A stretch of DNA of 48,700 nucleotides from Helicobacter salomonis (GTDB lineage: Bacteria > Campylobacterota > Campylobacteria > Campylobacterales > Helicobacteraceae), in assembly GCF_017979425.1 (NCBI RefSeq), contig NZ_JAERIS010000009.1, positions 1 through 48,700 of the forward strand, read 5' to 3'. Every line of letters starts with the position of its first letter. Position 1 is the stretch's first letter. The position numbers were made by a program, and so were the translations under genes. Under the pieces are notes generated by a model. The model did not search any database and was not told the origin of the DNA. It saw only the letters and a list, made by a program, of their open reading frames with translations. Positions 1 through 8,698 of this stretch are shown piece by piece.

Positions 1-261
1 TGCCTGTGCTGTGGCGACTTCCTTTTGCGCATTAGCTACAGCTGTATCTGCTTGTTGCAACTGCCCTTGTGCGGTTTTTAGGGCTTGTTGAGCTTGTTGG
101 AGTTGCTGCCCTCCCCCAGCACCACCTCCGCTACTACTCGCTGGAGCTATGGCCTGCAGTAGAGAACCACACAAGGTGGTGGCCAGCACAAAGCTTAGGG
201 GTGTTTTGGATTGTTTGGAAAATTTGGACTTAGAAACTTTGCTTTTAGAGATATGTGTCAT
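1..261 (-). CDS. Putative outer membrane/secreted protein, N-terminal part
   Basis: This gene runs off the left edge; only the first 87 codons are visible. The reading frame starts at an ATG at 261 with AGGA about eight bases upstream, 12 bases after the stop of the preceding small gene. The N-terminus is rich in Lys and Ser, followed by a hydrophobic stretch (SFVLATTLCGSLLQAIA) that looks like a signal peptide with an unusually long basic region. After it come a Ser/Gly linker and an Ala/Gln-rich segment with heptad character (QQLQQAQQALKTAQGQLQQ), likely a coiled coil. Helicobacter outer membrane proteins of the Hop/Hof/Hom groups often begin like this, but no diagnostic motif is visible in the part present, so the family is inferred from context (an OMP-like gene just upstream). 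Confidence 0.6.
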   Translation of the reverse strand, partial: MTHISKSKVSKSKFSKQSKTPLSFVLATTLCGSLLQAIAPASSSGGGAGGGQQLQQAQQALKTAQGQLQQADTAVANAQKEVATAQA

Positions 262-273
262 GGCGTGTTCCTA

Positions 274-507
274 CTATCCTTGTTTTGGGGGCAAAGGGAC
301 GGGCTGGGTATTCTGAGGATCAAAGGGATTTGGCTGAATCTTATCGAGCACATAACCCGGAGTGGTTGTCTGTGTGCCCTTGGTCATGTTGGAATACTGA
401 AACCCCACTGCGCCATAAAAGCCATTATTTTCGGCTTGCAACATGCCTGAAACAGGGAGGGTGAGCCCCGCAACAGAGGTAAGAAGGACTGAACGGAAAA
501 CATGCAT
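274..507 (-). CDS. Short Hop-like outer membrane protein fragment (77 aa)
   Basis: The ATG at 507 has a strong ribosome site (AAAGGAG, seven bases upstream) and opens a signal peptide (MHVFRSVLLTSVAGLTLPVS) followed by AENNGFYGAVGFQYSNMTKG. This strongly resembles the mature N-terminus of Hop-type porins, where an aromatic/Gly beta strand follows the cleavage site. The frame stops after 77 codons, whereas family members have several hundred residues, so the C-terminal beta-barrel is missing. The end is Pro-rich (NTQPVPLPPKQG). The next gene starts 12 bases later with its own signal sequence in another frame, so this is not simply one frameshifted protein. I infer a truncated remnant or a minimal secreted derivative. 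A longer in-frame extension upstream (to 699) reads through the 12-bp repeats as VYPR repeats and is unlikely to be translated. Confidence 0.6.
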   Translation of the reverse strand: MHVFRSVLLTSVAGLTLPVSGMLQAENNGFYGAVGFQYSNMTKGTQTTTPGYVLDKIQPNPFDPQNTQPVPLPPKQG

Positions 508-752
508 GGAAGCTCCTTTAACTTTTGGGGTCAAAAGTATTAGAGGAACCCAGTTTTGAAGAGGACCTAAGCGACAACAATAAAATTTGGGCAGCCGAGG
601 ACCACCTCCAACCCTAGGATAAACCCTAGGATAAACCCTAGGATAAACCCTAGGAACTCTAAACCTTGCCGGAACTTTATTATAGCACAGAATCCCCAAG
701 TTGTTGCATTTTCAAGGCCTTTTGGCAAAAATCTCTTAGGGCAACGAAGTTT
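508..752. other. Intergenic region between PBP1A and the OMP-like gene
   Basis: About 245 bases without a convincing gene. It holds the 12-bp repeat array and the ribosome site of the downstream OMP-like gene. I see no clear intrinsic terminator after the PBP1A stop and no -10 box that stands out. Confidence 0.6.
612..655. repeat. 12-bp tandem repeat CCCTAGGATAAA
   Basis: Three perfect copies of CCCTAGGATAAA (612-647) are followed by a partial fourth (CCCTAGGA). Each unit holds the palindrome CCTAGG. The array lies about 105 bases upstream of the start of the truncated OMP gene and downstream of the PBP1A gene, so it falls in the likely promoter or 5' leader of the OMP gene. Copy-number change would alter promoter spacing in steps of 12 bases, about one helical turn. 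Confidence 0.9.
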
Positions 753-2693
753 TTAGAATAGCAGAGGCTGGATGCTGTCCTCCTGCTCGATATCCTCTTG
801 CAAGGGAGTGTTTTGGGTGGAGTAGTAGGTCTCTCCATTGATCTTTTGAGCGATCACGCCCTCAGGGATTTTAAAACGCCTCTCTAAAGCCGGGTTGAGC
901 TGCAGGGCGCGTTCTAGGAAATCTGCAAAGACGGGTGCTGCTATAACCCCTCCGGCCATTCCATGCCCGATGCTGCTATTGTCGTCCCGCCCAAACCACA
1001 CAATGGCTTGCAGATTTGGGCTAAAGCCACAAAACCATCCGTCCACATAGTTGTTGGATGTACCCGTTTTACCCGCCACTTCTATGCCGGGCACATGGGC
1101 GCGTCTCCCCGTGCCCCGTTCTACCACCTCCTTGAGAATGGAGAGAGTGAGCCAGGCTTGGGCTTTGGAGAGAATGGGTTTGGGGGGAATTACTTGGAGC
1201 AATTTGGGATTTCCCTGCGCATCAATGACATCAGAAATCAAAACGGGTTCTAAGAGTGTGCCATAATTGGAAAAGAGGGAGTATTGCATGCTTGCTTCTA
1301 AAGGGGAAATCTCAAAGCTTCCTAGAGAAATGGACATGTTTTTGGGCAAATTAGCAAACCCAAAATCGCTCAAGCCTTGATAAATGGCGTCAAATCCAAC
1401 TGTGTCCACCAAATTGATCGTGGCTAGGTTAATGGAGTTAACCAGTGCTTTTTTCAGTGTAATGAGCCCGGAAAACTTGCGGTTGTAATTCTTGGGACGC
1501 CAACTTCTCGAACCACTGGTGTTGAAAGTGCGCGCGACATCGGGGATCAAAGACGCGCTGGAGAGGCCATGTTCAAAGGCAATCTGATAGATAAAGGGCT
1601 TGACACTGCTTCCAAACTGGCGTTTGGCCTGTGTGGTGCGGTTGAAAGAACTCTTGCTATAATCCACCCCTCCCACCATTGCCAAAATATGCCCTGTATG
1701 GGTGTCGGTTACGACAATGGCCCCATTGAGTGTGCTGTCATGATCTTCGTGTAGGCGCGCGATTGCATTCTCATAGCCGCGTATCAAGGCATCACGCGCG
1801 AGGTTTTGATAATCCAAATCGATGAAAAGCTTGATCGTGTAGCCCCCCGTTTTTAAGTCGGGCAGGAAACCTAGAGTGCGCACCACTTCGTCCACCACAT
1901 AGGGGGCAACATTTTGGGTGGTGGTGGTGCGATAGACTTTGGGGACTTCTGCTAAGGCACTCTGCATTTCTTGATCGGTAATCCAGCCCAGATTGGCCAT
2001 GCGCCGCACAATGCTATTAGCCCGTGTGAGAGAGAAATCTAAATGCTTCGTAGGATCGTAAAAAGAGGGAGCCCTGGGAAGTGCCATGAGCATGGTGATT
2101 TCTTTGAGAGTAAGGGCTTTGAGGGGTTTTTTAAAATAGCCCAAGCTGGCCGTTTTAACCCCATAAAATCCATGCCCAAAGAAGGTCTGGTTTAGGTAAC
2201 GCTCTAAGATTGCCTCTTTGCTGAGTTTTTGCTCCAATTTGAGGGCGAGCACCACTTCTTTAATCTTGCGATCCAAGGTCTTTTCACGGGTGAGTAGCAT
2301 GTTTTTGACCAGCTGTTGGGTGAGAGTGCTCCCCCCCTCGCTGTATTTTTGATGGCGCAAATTCTTGAGAAATGCGCGCATGATCGCATCCAAATTGATC
2401 CCATTGTGCTCGAAAAAGAGTGTGTCTTCGACTGCAAGCAAGGCTTCGACCATTTTAGGGGGGATTTCCTCAAAGGGAGCGTAAATGCGAAATTCGCGAT
2501 CGTAGAGATTAGCAATCAAGCGCCCTTTGGCATCCAAAATCTTGCTAGCTAGGTCAGGTTTATAGTGCACAATTTTTTGCACTTCTCCCCCTGCCTCACC
2601 CCACAAAAATAGCAAATACCCCCCACCCACAACACCCCCAATGAGCACGGGCAAGATGAAAAGAACCCAAAGAATTTTTTTTACGATTTGCAT
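753..2693 (-). CDS. pbp1A: Penicillin-binding protein 1A (bifunctional class A PBP)
   Basis: A 646-residue class A penicillin-binding protein that polymerises glycan strands and cross-links peptides in the periplasm. One N-terminal membrane anchor (residues 5-31) is followed by the GT51 transglycosylase domain with the catalytic EDTLFFEH motif (residues 89-96) and GGSTLTQQ (120-127). The transpeptidase domain carries SSVK (SxxK, 362-365), SIN (SxN, 420-422) and KTG (542-544). Length is close to what I recall for H. pylori PBP1A (about 660), the protein in which amoxicillin-resistance changes arise. The start at ATG 2693 directly abuts the stop of the chemoreceptor gene upstream (stop ends at 2694), so the two are probably co-transcribed, an odd pairing of cell-wall and chemotaxis genes. 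All catalytic motifs are intact. Confidence 0.95.
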   Translation of the reverse strand: MQIVKKILWVLFILPVLIGGVVGGGYLLFLWGEAGGEVQKIVHYKPDLASKILDAKGRLIANLYDREFRIYAPFEEIPPKMVEALLAVEDTLFFEHNGINLDAIMRAFLKNLRHQKYSEGGSTLTQQLVKNMLLTREKTLDRKIKEVVLALKLEQKLSKEAILERYLNQTFFGHGFYGVKTASLGYFKKPLKALTLKEITMLMALPRAPSFYDPTKHLDFSLTRANSIVRRMANLGWITDQEMQSALAEVPKVYRTTTTQNVAPYVVDEVVRTLGFLPDLKTGGYTIKLFIDLDYQNLARDALIRGYENAIARLHEDHDSTLNGAIVVTDTHTGHILAMVGGVDYSKSSFNRTTQAKRQFGSSVKPFIYQIAFEHGLSSASLIPDVARTFNTSGSRSWRPKNYNRKFSGLITLKKALVNSINLATINLVDTVGFDAIYQGLSDFGFANLPKNMSISLGSFEISPLEASMQYSLFSNYGTLLEPVLISDVIDAQGNPKLLQVIPPKPILSKAQAWLTLSILKEVVERGTGRRAHVPGIEVAGKTGTSNNYVDGWFCGFSPNLQAIVWFGRDDNSSIGHGMAGGVIAAPVFADFLERALQLNPALERRFKIPEGVIAQKINGETYYSTQNTPLQEDIEQEDSIQPLLF

Positions 2694-4718
2694 TTAGAAC
2701 TTTTTCTTATTGGCATCTTCTAGGATTTCTGAAGAAATACGATCGATATTATTGCTCACTTCTAGGGAGGTGTGGGCGATCTCCAGATTATATGCAGTGT
2801 CTGTTTTGAATGCATCTAGGGTGGTGTTGATGCTCTCCACATTCTGGGCTTGTATCCTGATGGATTCGCTCGTGTCCCCAATGCTTTGGGCTAACACATT
2901 GATATTGCTCTCAATTTCGCCCAAAGACCTTTGGGTGCGCTCAGCGAGTTTACGCACTTCATCAGCTACGACGGCAAAGCCTCGCCCATGTTCACCTGCG
3001 CGTGCGGCTTCAATAGCGGCATTGAGGGCAAGTAAATTAGTTTGATCGGCAATGTCCTTGATGATTTCTACAATATTTTTAATGTCCTGCCCTTGGGCAA
3101 TCATCGCTTCACTCTGCGTGCTGATCTCTTGAATACTAGCCGTGATGTCATGAATGGATTGGGAAGTGGCGATCAGGCTTTGATTCTGTTGGTTGGCGCT
3201 CTTTTTGAGATTATCGACGCAACTTTTGAGATTCTTAGATTCTTCATCGAGTGCGCTGGCAAAACGCAGGGAAGTTTGCAACATCTTTTTAATCTCTAGA
3301 CCCAAGGCATCTAAGGTGTATTCCATTTCCCCGGAGGGCTGGGCGATCCCTTGGGAAAAATCCAGGGCTTGGTAACGCGTAAAGACTTCGTTGATGTTTT
3401 GCATGTGTAAGCCGATGCGTTGGCGTAAAAAGGCGATCATTTCATTGAAAAATTGTTTGAGTTGGACAAGGTCTTCACTAGCAGGCGTAGCGCTGATTTC
3501 CTGGGTAAAATTACCTTGTTTGATTTCTTGGACTACCAGTGAAACATTTTGCATGCACGCTGAATCGACCCTTACGCGCTCTTGAATCTTGAGGATATTT
3601 TCATTGATGGAGTGTTGCATAATTCCAATTTCATCATAGCTTGAAACAGGCTTGGGGGTGATATTAGCACGGACCTCGTTATTGAGCAGACGGAAAAAGG
3701 CACTCAAGGTATTGGAGAGCTCCCTAATGGGCTTGCTGATGAAATAACGCATGAGTACTAAGATGATTCCTATCATGGCAATTACAATTAAAATGGAGGC
3801 GATAAAGATGAGTGTATACACTTCACGCGAAAGGCTGTAGACTTTCTTTTTGGCGATCCATCTGCCCACTACCCATTTTGAACTGAAATTATCATGCTTG
3901 ATATTGGCACAAATGTCGAAGGTTTTGACGACCAGAAACGCGTCCTCTTTAGTGCTCAGGGTGTGATACTCCAAAAACCCCGATTTATTTTGGCGGATAA
4001 AATCTTGAAGCATGCGTGCGCTAGGGCTGGGGTTAGCATCAGCTAAAAGACGGCCTCGCATCTCCGGATTGAGGAGGGGATTGCTCATGGTGAGCACTGT
4101 TCCATCTTGCTGGAGCAAAAAGGTGTCTTGATTTTTTCTAAAAGCTAATAGTAAGATGTTAGAAGCATCTACAAACACGCTGACTACTCCAATTGTGCGC
4201 CCCTCTTTAACCATGGGTATGGCTATCTCAAATCCAAAATATTGCCCAGACCCCACTCTTTGAAAAACAACGGGACTTTTGCGCATGGCCACACCCTTCA
4301 TCGCTTCATCCATGAGGGAATCTACTCCATCTTGTTGCATGACTTTAAAATCAGCCTCTTGTCTGTATATTACCTTGGTTATACGAGGGGTGCTGGTGTA
4401 GTGAATTTTAAGTTGTTTGACATCGGAGTTCTCAAATAGAAATTTCTTGAGCCATTGCAGTTGTTTTTCTTCCTGCGTGGGCGAAATAGTGGCTAGTCCT
4501 GTGGCGAATTTTTGAAATTCATCAAATACACGGCCAATGACCCGCTGGAATCTAGCTGCCACTTCATCTGTGCCCTCTGTCAATTGTTCAATAGCGTGCT
4601 CTCTGCTGGCCTCCTGCACCTTAGTGTCGATGATCCAACCTAGAATCCCAATTGAAATAACCAATACACTGCACAATACGATCAAAACTTTCGTGGCAAT
4701 CCTAGCGCGTTTTAACAC
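2694..4718 (-). CDS. Transmembrane methyl-accepting chemotaxis protein (TlpA/TlpC-like)
   Basis: A 674-residue chemoreceptor. TM1 (about 11-31) is followed by a periplasmic sensor of about 275 residues whose layout (long first helix, then PAS-like strands such as [13 protein letters not shown] and [15 protein letters not shown]) fits a dCache domain. TM2 lies near 305-328, then HAMP ([11 protein letters not shown]) and a long cytoplasmic coiled coil. The signalling tip [20 protein letters not shown] binds CheW and CheA. No C-terminal methylation-enzyme pentapeptide is seen; the protein ends in EDANKKKF. Length matches H. pylori TlpA and TlpC (about 675), but the ligand cannot be read from the sequence. 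The start is GTG with TAGGAG upstream. It lies 41 bases downstream of cheW, so it is probably part of the chemotaxis transcript. Confidence 0.92.
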   Translation of the reverse strand: MLKRARIATKVLIVLCSVLVISIGILGWIIDTKVQEASREHAIEQLTEGTDEVAARFQRVIGRVFDEFQKFATGLATISPTQEEKQLQWLKKFLFENSDVKQLKIHYTSTPRITKVIYRQEADFKVMQQDGVDSLMDEAMKGVAMRKSPVVFQRVGSGQYFGFEIAIPMVKEGRTIGVVSVFVDASNILLLAFRKNQDTFLLQQDGTVLTMSNPLLNPEMRGRLLADANPSPSARMLQDFIRQNKSGFLEYHTLSTKEDAFLVVKTFDICANIKHDNFSSKWVVGRWIAKKKVYSLSREVYTLIFIASILIVIAMIGIILVLMRYFISKPIRELSNTLSAFFRLLNNEVRANITPKPVSSYDEIGIMQHSINENILKIQERVRVDSACMQNVSLVVQEIKQGNFTQEISATPASEDLVQLKQFFNEMIAFLRQRIGLHMQNINEVFTRYQALDFSQGIAQPSGEMEYTLDALGLEIKKMLQTSLRFASALDEESKNLKSCVDNLKKSANQQNQSLIATSQSIHDITASIQEISTQSEAMIAQGQDIKNIVEIIKDIADQTNLLALNAAIEAARAGEHGRGFAVVADEVRKLAERTQRSLGEIESNINVLAQSIGDTSESIRIQAQNVESINTTLDAFKTDTAYNLEIAHTSLEVSNNIDRISSEILEDANKKKF

Positions 4719-4759
4719 GGCAAACTCCTAGAGCGTAGTTTTTAAACTCATAAGAAGCT

Positions 4760-5260
4760 TTAAAAATCTTTTTTTAAAATTTCTTCTACTTTTAGAATGG
4801 AGACAAGTTTATCCTCTCGCTTACCGATCCCAAAGATGAGCTGGTTGTTCTCTAAGAGGGTTTCAGGCACAGGGTCGATGTCGGATTGTTTGATGCGGAT
4901 GGCTTCTGTGAGGCGGTCAATATAAAAGCCAGCAATTTGGTCATTGTGGCGCACCACTAGATAACGCATATCCTTATTGAGCTTTTCAGCAGGCAGACCA
5001 AATTTGAGGCGTAGACTAATGAGGGGGAAGACATTGCCCCGTAAATTGAACACCCCCAACACATAATTAGGCGTTTCGGGCACACGGGTATACCCAATGG
5101 GCTTGACAATTTCTAAGATATTGAGAATGGGAATGGCGTATTCCTCACTCCCAATAATAAACCCGATGAATTGTAAAATCTCTTCCGTGTCCTCAGCCTT
5201 GATTTCATCTTTGTTTTTCTGCTTGTCAAAGATTTCCTTGAGGGCCATTGCGTCTTTCAT
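4760..5260 (-). CDS. cheW: Chemotaxis coupling protein CheW
   Basis: A 166-residue CheW adaptor that links chemoreceptors to the CheA kinase at the inner face of the membrane. After a charged N-terminal tail of about 28 residues the CheW fold is clear: FIGFIIGSEEYAIPILNILEI, the conserved TRVPETPNYVLGVFNLRGNV segment and FPLISLRLKFGL. Length matches the H. pylori homologue. It lies nine bases downstream of cheAY and 41 bases upstream of the chemoreceptor, all on the minus strand. The start is ATG 5260 preceded by GGAGAG. Confidence 0.96.
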   Translation of the reverse strand: MKDAMALKEIFDKQKNKDEIKAEDTEEILQFIGFIIGSEEYAIPILNILEIVKPIGYTRVPETPNYVLGVFNLRGNVFPLISLRLKFGLPAEKLNKDMRYLVVRHNDQIAGFYIDRLTEAIRIKQSDIDPVPETLLENNQLIFGIGKREDKLVSILKVEEILKKDF

Positions 5261-5269
5261 GCTCTCTCC

Positions 5270-7669
5270 TTAATTTTCCAATTTGATGCTTCGTTTCACG
5301 ACATTGGCCAGGTATTCTGGGCTATAGGGCTTGGTGATGTATTCTGTCATGCCACTCTCTACACCACGAATGCGATCGGTTTTAGTGACTCTTGAGGTTA
5401 CAGCGATAAGGGGCAGATTTTTAAACTTATTGTATTTTCGTACCTCAGAAGCAAAGGCATAACCATCCATCTTGGGCATTTCAATATCCACCAATATGGC
5501 ATCAGGCACTTTATCCGCATTTTTGACCATTTCTAAGCCCTCTAACCCATTTGTGGCCTCGATCACGGTTACTCCTAGGGATTTTAAAGACTTGCGCATC
5601 ATCGCCCGATCCGTGCTGCTGTCATCAATTGCCAAAACTACATAATCGCTGGGTGTATTTTTGGCACTGGAATTTTGGGCCTGGTCGATGAGATTATTGA
5701 CATTCACCTTGACATTTTTAGCCATTTCCATCATAGTGCCTACATCCACGATGAGGGTGATTTTGCCATCTCCACGCACCGTGGCCCCGGCGATTCCCTT
5801 GGTGCTTTTGAGGTAATAGCCTAAAGACTTGATCACCACCTCCTCTTGCCCAATCAAGTAATCCACAATCACCCCGATCTTCTGATCGGCTAGACCGATG
5901 ATCACCACATACACCTCTTTGGAAGCCTCTAAGATCGCATCGACCTTGAATATGTCGGCCAAACGCACCAAAGAGAGCACTTCATCGCGCAGACGCAACA
6001 CACTCTTTCCATCCACGCTATAGATTTCATCTTGACTAATGCGCACAGTCTCTAGCACCGAAGAGAGGGGAATGGCATAGTACTCCTCTTGCACTCCTAC
6101 CAGCAAGGCCTGAATGATGGCTAAAGTGAGTGGGATTTTGAGCTTCTGGGTGGTCTTAACTCCTATCTCCGATTCTAGCTCGATAATCCCATTGAGTTTT
6201 TCGATATTGGTTTTGACCACATCCATTCCCACGCCCCGCCCTGAGACATTGCTCAAAGTCTTGGCCGTGGAGAAACCGGGCTTGAAGATAATATTTAAAG
6301 CTTCTTTATCCGTCATGCCCGCCGCTTCCCTTTCTGTAATCACGCCCTTCTCAATAGCTTTTTCCTTGAGTTTTTCTGGATCAAGCCCTGCTCCATCGTC
6401 AGTAATCTTGATCACGATGTGGTTGCCCTCATTGTAAGCGCTCAATTCCACGCGTCCCATTTCAGGCTTGCCCAACATTTTGCGATCCTCAGGCTTTTCA
6501 ATGCCGTGGTCGCAAGAGTTACGGATAATGTGAATGAGTGGATCGCCAATCTCCTCCACAATGGACTTGTCTAGCTCCGTTTCTTCTCCATCAATGACTA
6601 ATTCAATGCTCTTGCCCAATTCCCGACTCAAGTCACGCACCATGCGGGGGAATTTGTTAAAGACCTTACCAATGGGCTGCATGCGTGTCTTCATCACGGC
6701 GAGCTGTAGGTCTGTGGTTACTGCTGAAATGGAAGAGACCACTTGATTGAGCTCCTCTAGGAATTTCTCCCCATCGTAGCGTTCTTCCACATCCCCATAA
6801 ATACGAATCAAGCGGTTTTTGCCTAACACCAATTCCCCGATGAGATTCATCAAGTGATCTAAGCGGCGCACATCCACGCGCACGGTTTGCTCCACTCCTA
6901 GGGCAACAGATTTATCCTGCTCTTTTTTAGAACCCTTACTCGCAGTGCTGGTCGGTTTAGCTGGAGTGGCTTTGGCAGGTGCTGGGGTTTCCAGGGTCTG
7001 CGGAGTAGGGGGTGGTGGAGGGGCTTTAGCTGCTTCTTCTTTCTTTTGCGCGCGGCGCGCTTTGTCAGCTTCCTGACGGATTTTCAAGAGTCGTTCGATC
7101 TCTTTTTCCACCTCTTCAGAGCTCATATTACTATAATCCGCTTCTGGTTCGCAGGCCAGAGGATTATCCAAATTTTGAGAAGGCTGGCTAGATGGGGTTT
7201 GATCGGAGGGAGGAGCGGGGGTTTCTGGGGGAGGAGTAGGAGCTGCTTCTTGAGGAGGAGGTGTGGCGCTTTCTGGATTGCCCTGCGCAATGGTTTGCAA
7301 TTCCTTGACAATGCCTGAAATATCTAAACCGGCATTGGCATCTGAACCCGTATTACGAATAGTAACCAACAAGGTTTTCATCATGTCTACCGAGCGCAAC
7401 ACCACATCCATGACATCCGGGGTGATTTGGAGTTCATTCTTGCGTGCGCGGTTGAGCACATCTTCCATGTTGTGGGTTAAATGAGTGAGGGTGTCTAGGT
7501 TGAGGAAAGAGCTTGAGCCTTTGATGGTATGCGCTACCCTGAAAATACGATTGAGCAAATCCAAATCGTCCGGGGTGTGCTCCAACTCCACCAGGTCCTG
7601 GTCAAGCTGTTCATTCATCTCAAAGGCTTCAACTAAAAAATCCTCCATGATCTCGCGCATATCATCCAT
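5270..7669 (-). CDS. cheAY: Chemotaxis histidine kinase CheA fused to a CheY-like receiver
   Basis: A 799-residue kinase-receiver fusion, the standard CheA architecture of Helicobacter. In order: P1 phosphotransfer domain with the phosphorylated His in RVAHTIKGSSSF (about residue 46); a Pro/Ala-rich linker (about 125-255); P3 dimerisation; P4 ATPase with HIIRNSCDHGIE (N box), DDGAGLD (G1) and GRGVGMDV (G2); the CheW-like P5 domain; and a C-terminal receiver with AIDDSS, the phospho-acceptor Asp in LVDIEMPKMDGYAF and the conserved Lys in ITKPY. The receiver probably acts as a phosphate sink or autoregulator, as proposed for H. pylori. I chose ATG 7669 over GTG 7678 because AAAGGTG is well spaced for it and the family begins MDD. 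A -10 box (TATAAT) lies 29 bases upstream. Confidence 0.96.
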   Translation of the reverse strand: MDDMREIMEDFLVEAFEMNEQLDQDLVELEHTPDDLDLLNRIFRVAHTIKGSSSFLNLDTLTHLTHNMEDVLNRARKNELQITPDVMDVVLRSVDMMKTLLVTIRNTGSDANAGLDISGIVKELQTIAQGNPESATPPPQEAAPTPPPETPAPPSDQTPSSQPSQNLDNPLACEPEADYSNMSSEEVEKEIERLLKIRQEADKARRAQKKEEAAKAPPPPPTPQTLETPAPAKATPAKPTSTASKGSKKEQDKSVALGVEQTVRVDVRRLDHLMNLIGELVLGKNRLIRIYGDVEERYDGEKFLEELNQVVSSISAVTTDLQLAVMKTRMQPIGKVFNKFPRMVRDLSRELGKSIELVIDGEETELDKSIVEEIGDPLIHIIRNSCDHGIEKPEDRKMLGKPEMGRVELSAYNEGNHIVIKITDDGAGLDPEKLKEKAIEKGVITEREAAGMTDKEALNIIFKPGFSTAKTLSNVSGRGVGMDVVKTNIEKLNGIIELESEIGVKTTQKLKIPLTLAIIQALLVGVQEEYYAIPLSSVLETVRISQDEIYSVDGKSVLRLRDEVLSLVRLADIFKVDAILEASKEVYVVIIGLADQKIGVIVDYLIGQEEVVIKSLGYYLKSTKGIAGATVRGDGKITLIVDVGTMMEMAKNVKVNVNNLIDQAQNSSAKNTPSDYVVLAIDDSSTDRAMMRKSLKSLGVTVIEATNGLEGLEMVKNADKVPDAILVDIEMPKMDGYAFASEVRKYNKFKNLPLIAVTSRVTKTDRIRGVESGMTEYITKPYSPEYLANVVKRSIKLEN

Positions 7670-7697
7670 ATTTAGCACCTTTGTTTAAGTTTGTTAC

Positions 7698-7703
7698 ATT
7701 ATA
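7698..7703 (-). promoter_or_regulatory. Putative sigma-80 -10 box of cheAY
   Basis: On the minus strand the sequence reads GAGTATAATG, a perfect TATAAT in the 45-base gap between cheV3 and cheAY and 29 bases before the cheAY ATG. As is usual in Helicobacter, no clear -35 box is present. It suggests cheAY-cheW-receptor can be transcribed independently of cheV3. Confidence 0.55.
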
Positions 7704-7714
7704 CTCGTTTTTGC

Positions 7715-8653
7715 TTATCCTAGAATTTTGGCCACTTCCTCGGCAAAGCGGTTGGCATCAAATTTTACCAGGTAGCCTTTCACCCCTAGGTCTAGTGCCT
7801 TTCGTGCGCTATAATCATCGCAAATTGAGGAGTTAAACAATACGGGAATATCCGCAAAACGCATGTCTTCTTGGATTTTGGAAAAGAAGTTATATCCATC
7901 CATCTTAGGCATTTCCACATCCGATACGATGAGCTTGAGCACACGATTCAAATTGTCTCCATGTTGCTCGTAGAGTTGCTCTAATTTGGCTAACCCGTCC
8001 TCTCCATTCACAGCTTCCACCACATCAAAACCCAACTGCATGAGAGTATTTCTAATGATCTTGCGTGCGGCCTTGCTATCGTCTAAAAATAACGCTGTGC
8101 CCTCAAATTTCTTGGTATGCTGTTCTGCAAGAGTATCCCTAGAGGTGCGCTCCACATGCAATTCAAAATCATTCAACACGCTCTCTAAATCTAAAATCAA
8201 TAGGGTCTTATCTCCCTCGATTTTGGTTGTGCCCGTGATGCGGTCCTTGCCGGCATTATTGTGCGCACTAAAAACAGCGGGTCTAACATCGTTCCAACTA
8301 ATGCGTCGGATGCGTTTGGCCTCATGCACGATGAAACCCATCTTGACATTGCTAAACTCAGTAATCACCACCACTTTTTCCTCAATGCGCGCGCTATCTT
8401 CCACAATGCCCAACCAAATGGAAAGATCGATAAGAGGCATTACAATAGAACGCAGGTCAAAGACCCCTACGACATAGTCTAAATGTGTGGGGAACTCGAA
8501 GACCTCAGGCATCATGATGATCTCTTGCACCTTAGCGACATTGATCCCATAAATCCCCTCATAGGGTTGATCGCCCTGCAGACCAAAAATACGAAAATCT
8601 ACCAGTTCGATCTCCCCTAGATTTAGAGCCGTGTCCAGACTTTGCTCGGTCAT
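7715..8653 (-). CDS. cheV3: Chemotaxis protein CheV (CheV3 type)
   Basis: A 312-residue hybrid of a CheW-like coupling domain (about 15-165, with GIYGINVAKVQEII and YVVGVFDLRSIVMPL) and a CheY-type receiver (about 185-312, with LFLDDSKAARK, the acceptor Asp in VSDVEMPKMDGYNF, and Lys in YLVKFDA). It couples receptors to the kinase and probably tunes adaptation by phosphorylation. Of the three H. pylori CheV proteins, position next to cheAY-cheW identifies it with CheV3. ATG 8653 (MTEQSLDT) was preferred over ATG 8665 because GGGGT lies just ahead of it and the family N-terminus aligns there. Confidence 0.93.
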   Translation of the reverse strand: MTEQSLDTALNLGEIELVDFRIFGLQGDQPYEGIYGINVAKVQEIIMMPEVFEFPTHLDYVVGVFDLRSIVMPLIDLSIWLGIVEDSARIEEKVVVITEFSNVKMGFIVHEAKRIRRISWNDVRPAVFSAHNNAGKDRITGTTKIEGDKTLLILDLESVLNDFELHVERTSRDTLAEQHTKKFEGTALFLDDSKAARKIIRNTLMQLGFDVVEAVNGEDGLAKLEQLYEQHGDNLNRVLKLIVSDVEMPKMDGYNFFSKIQEDMRFADIPVLFNSSICDDYSARKALDLGVKGYLVKFDANRFAEEVAKILG

Positions 8654-8698
8654 ACCATACCCCATAGTGTTCTTGGCCCGAATTTTACCCTAATTTCA

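Noticed and set aside
612-655. Possible CRISPR-like array
   Set aside because: Units are 12 bases with no spacers; this is a simple tandem repeat.
508-699. N-terminal extension of the truncated OMP gene through the 12-bp repeats (VYPR repeats)
   Set aside because: The internal ATG at 507 has a strong ribosome site and begins a proper signal peptide; the extension would bury it.
7046-7318. 90-codon Arg-rich plus-strand frame opposite cheAY
   Set aside because: It is the complement of the Pro/Ala-rich linker of CheAY and has no independent support.
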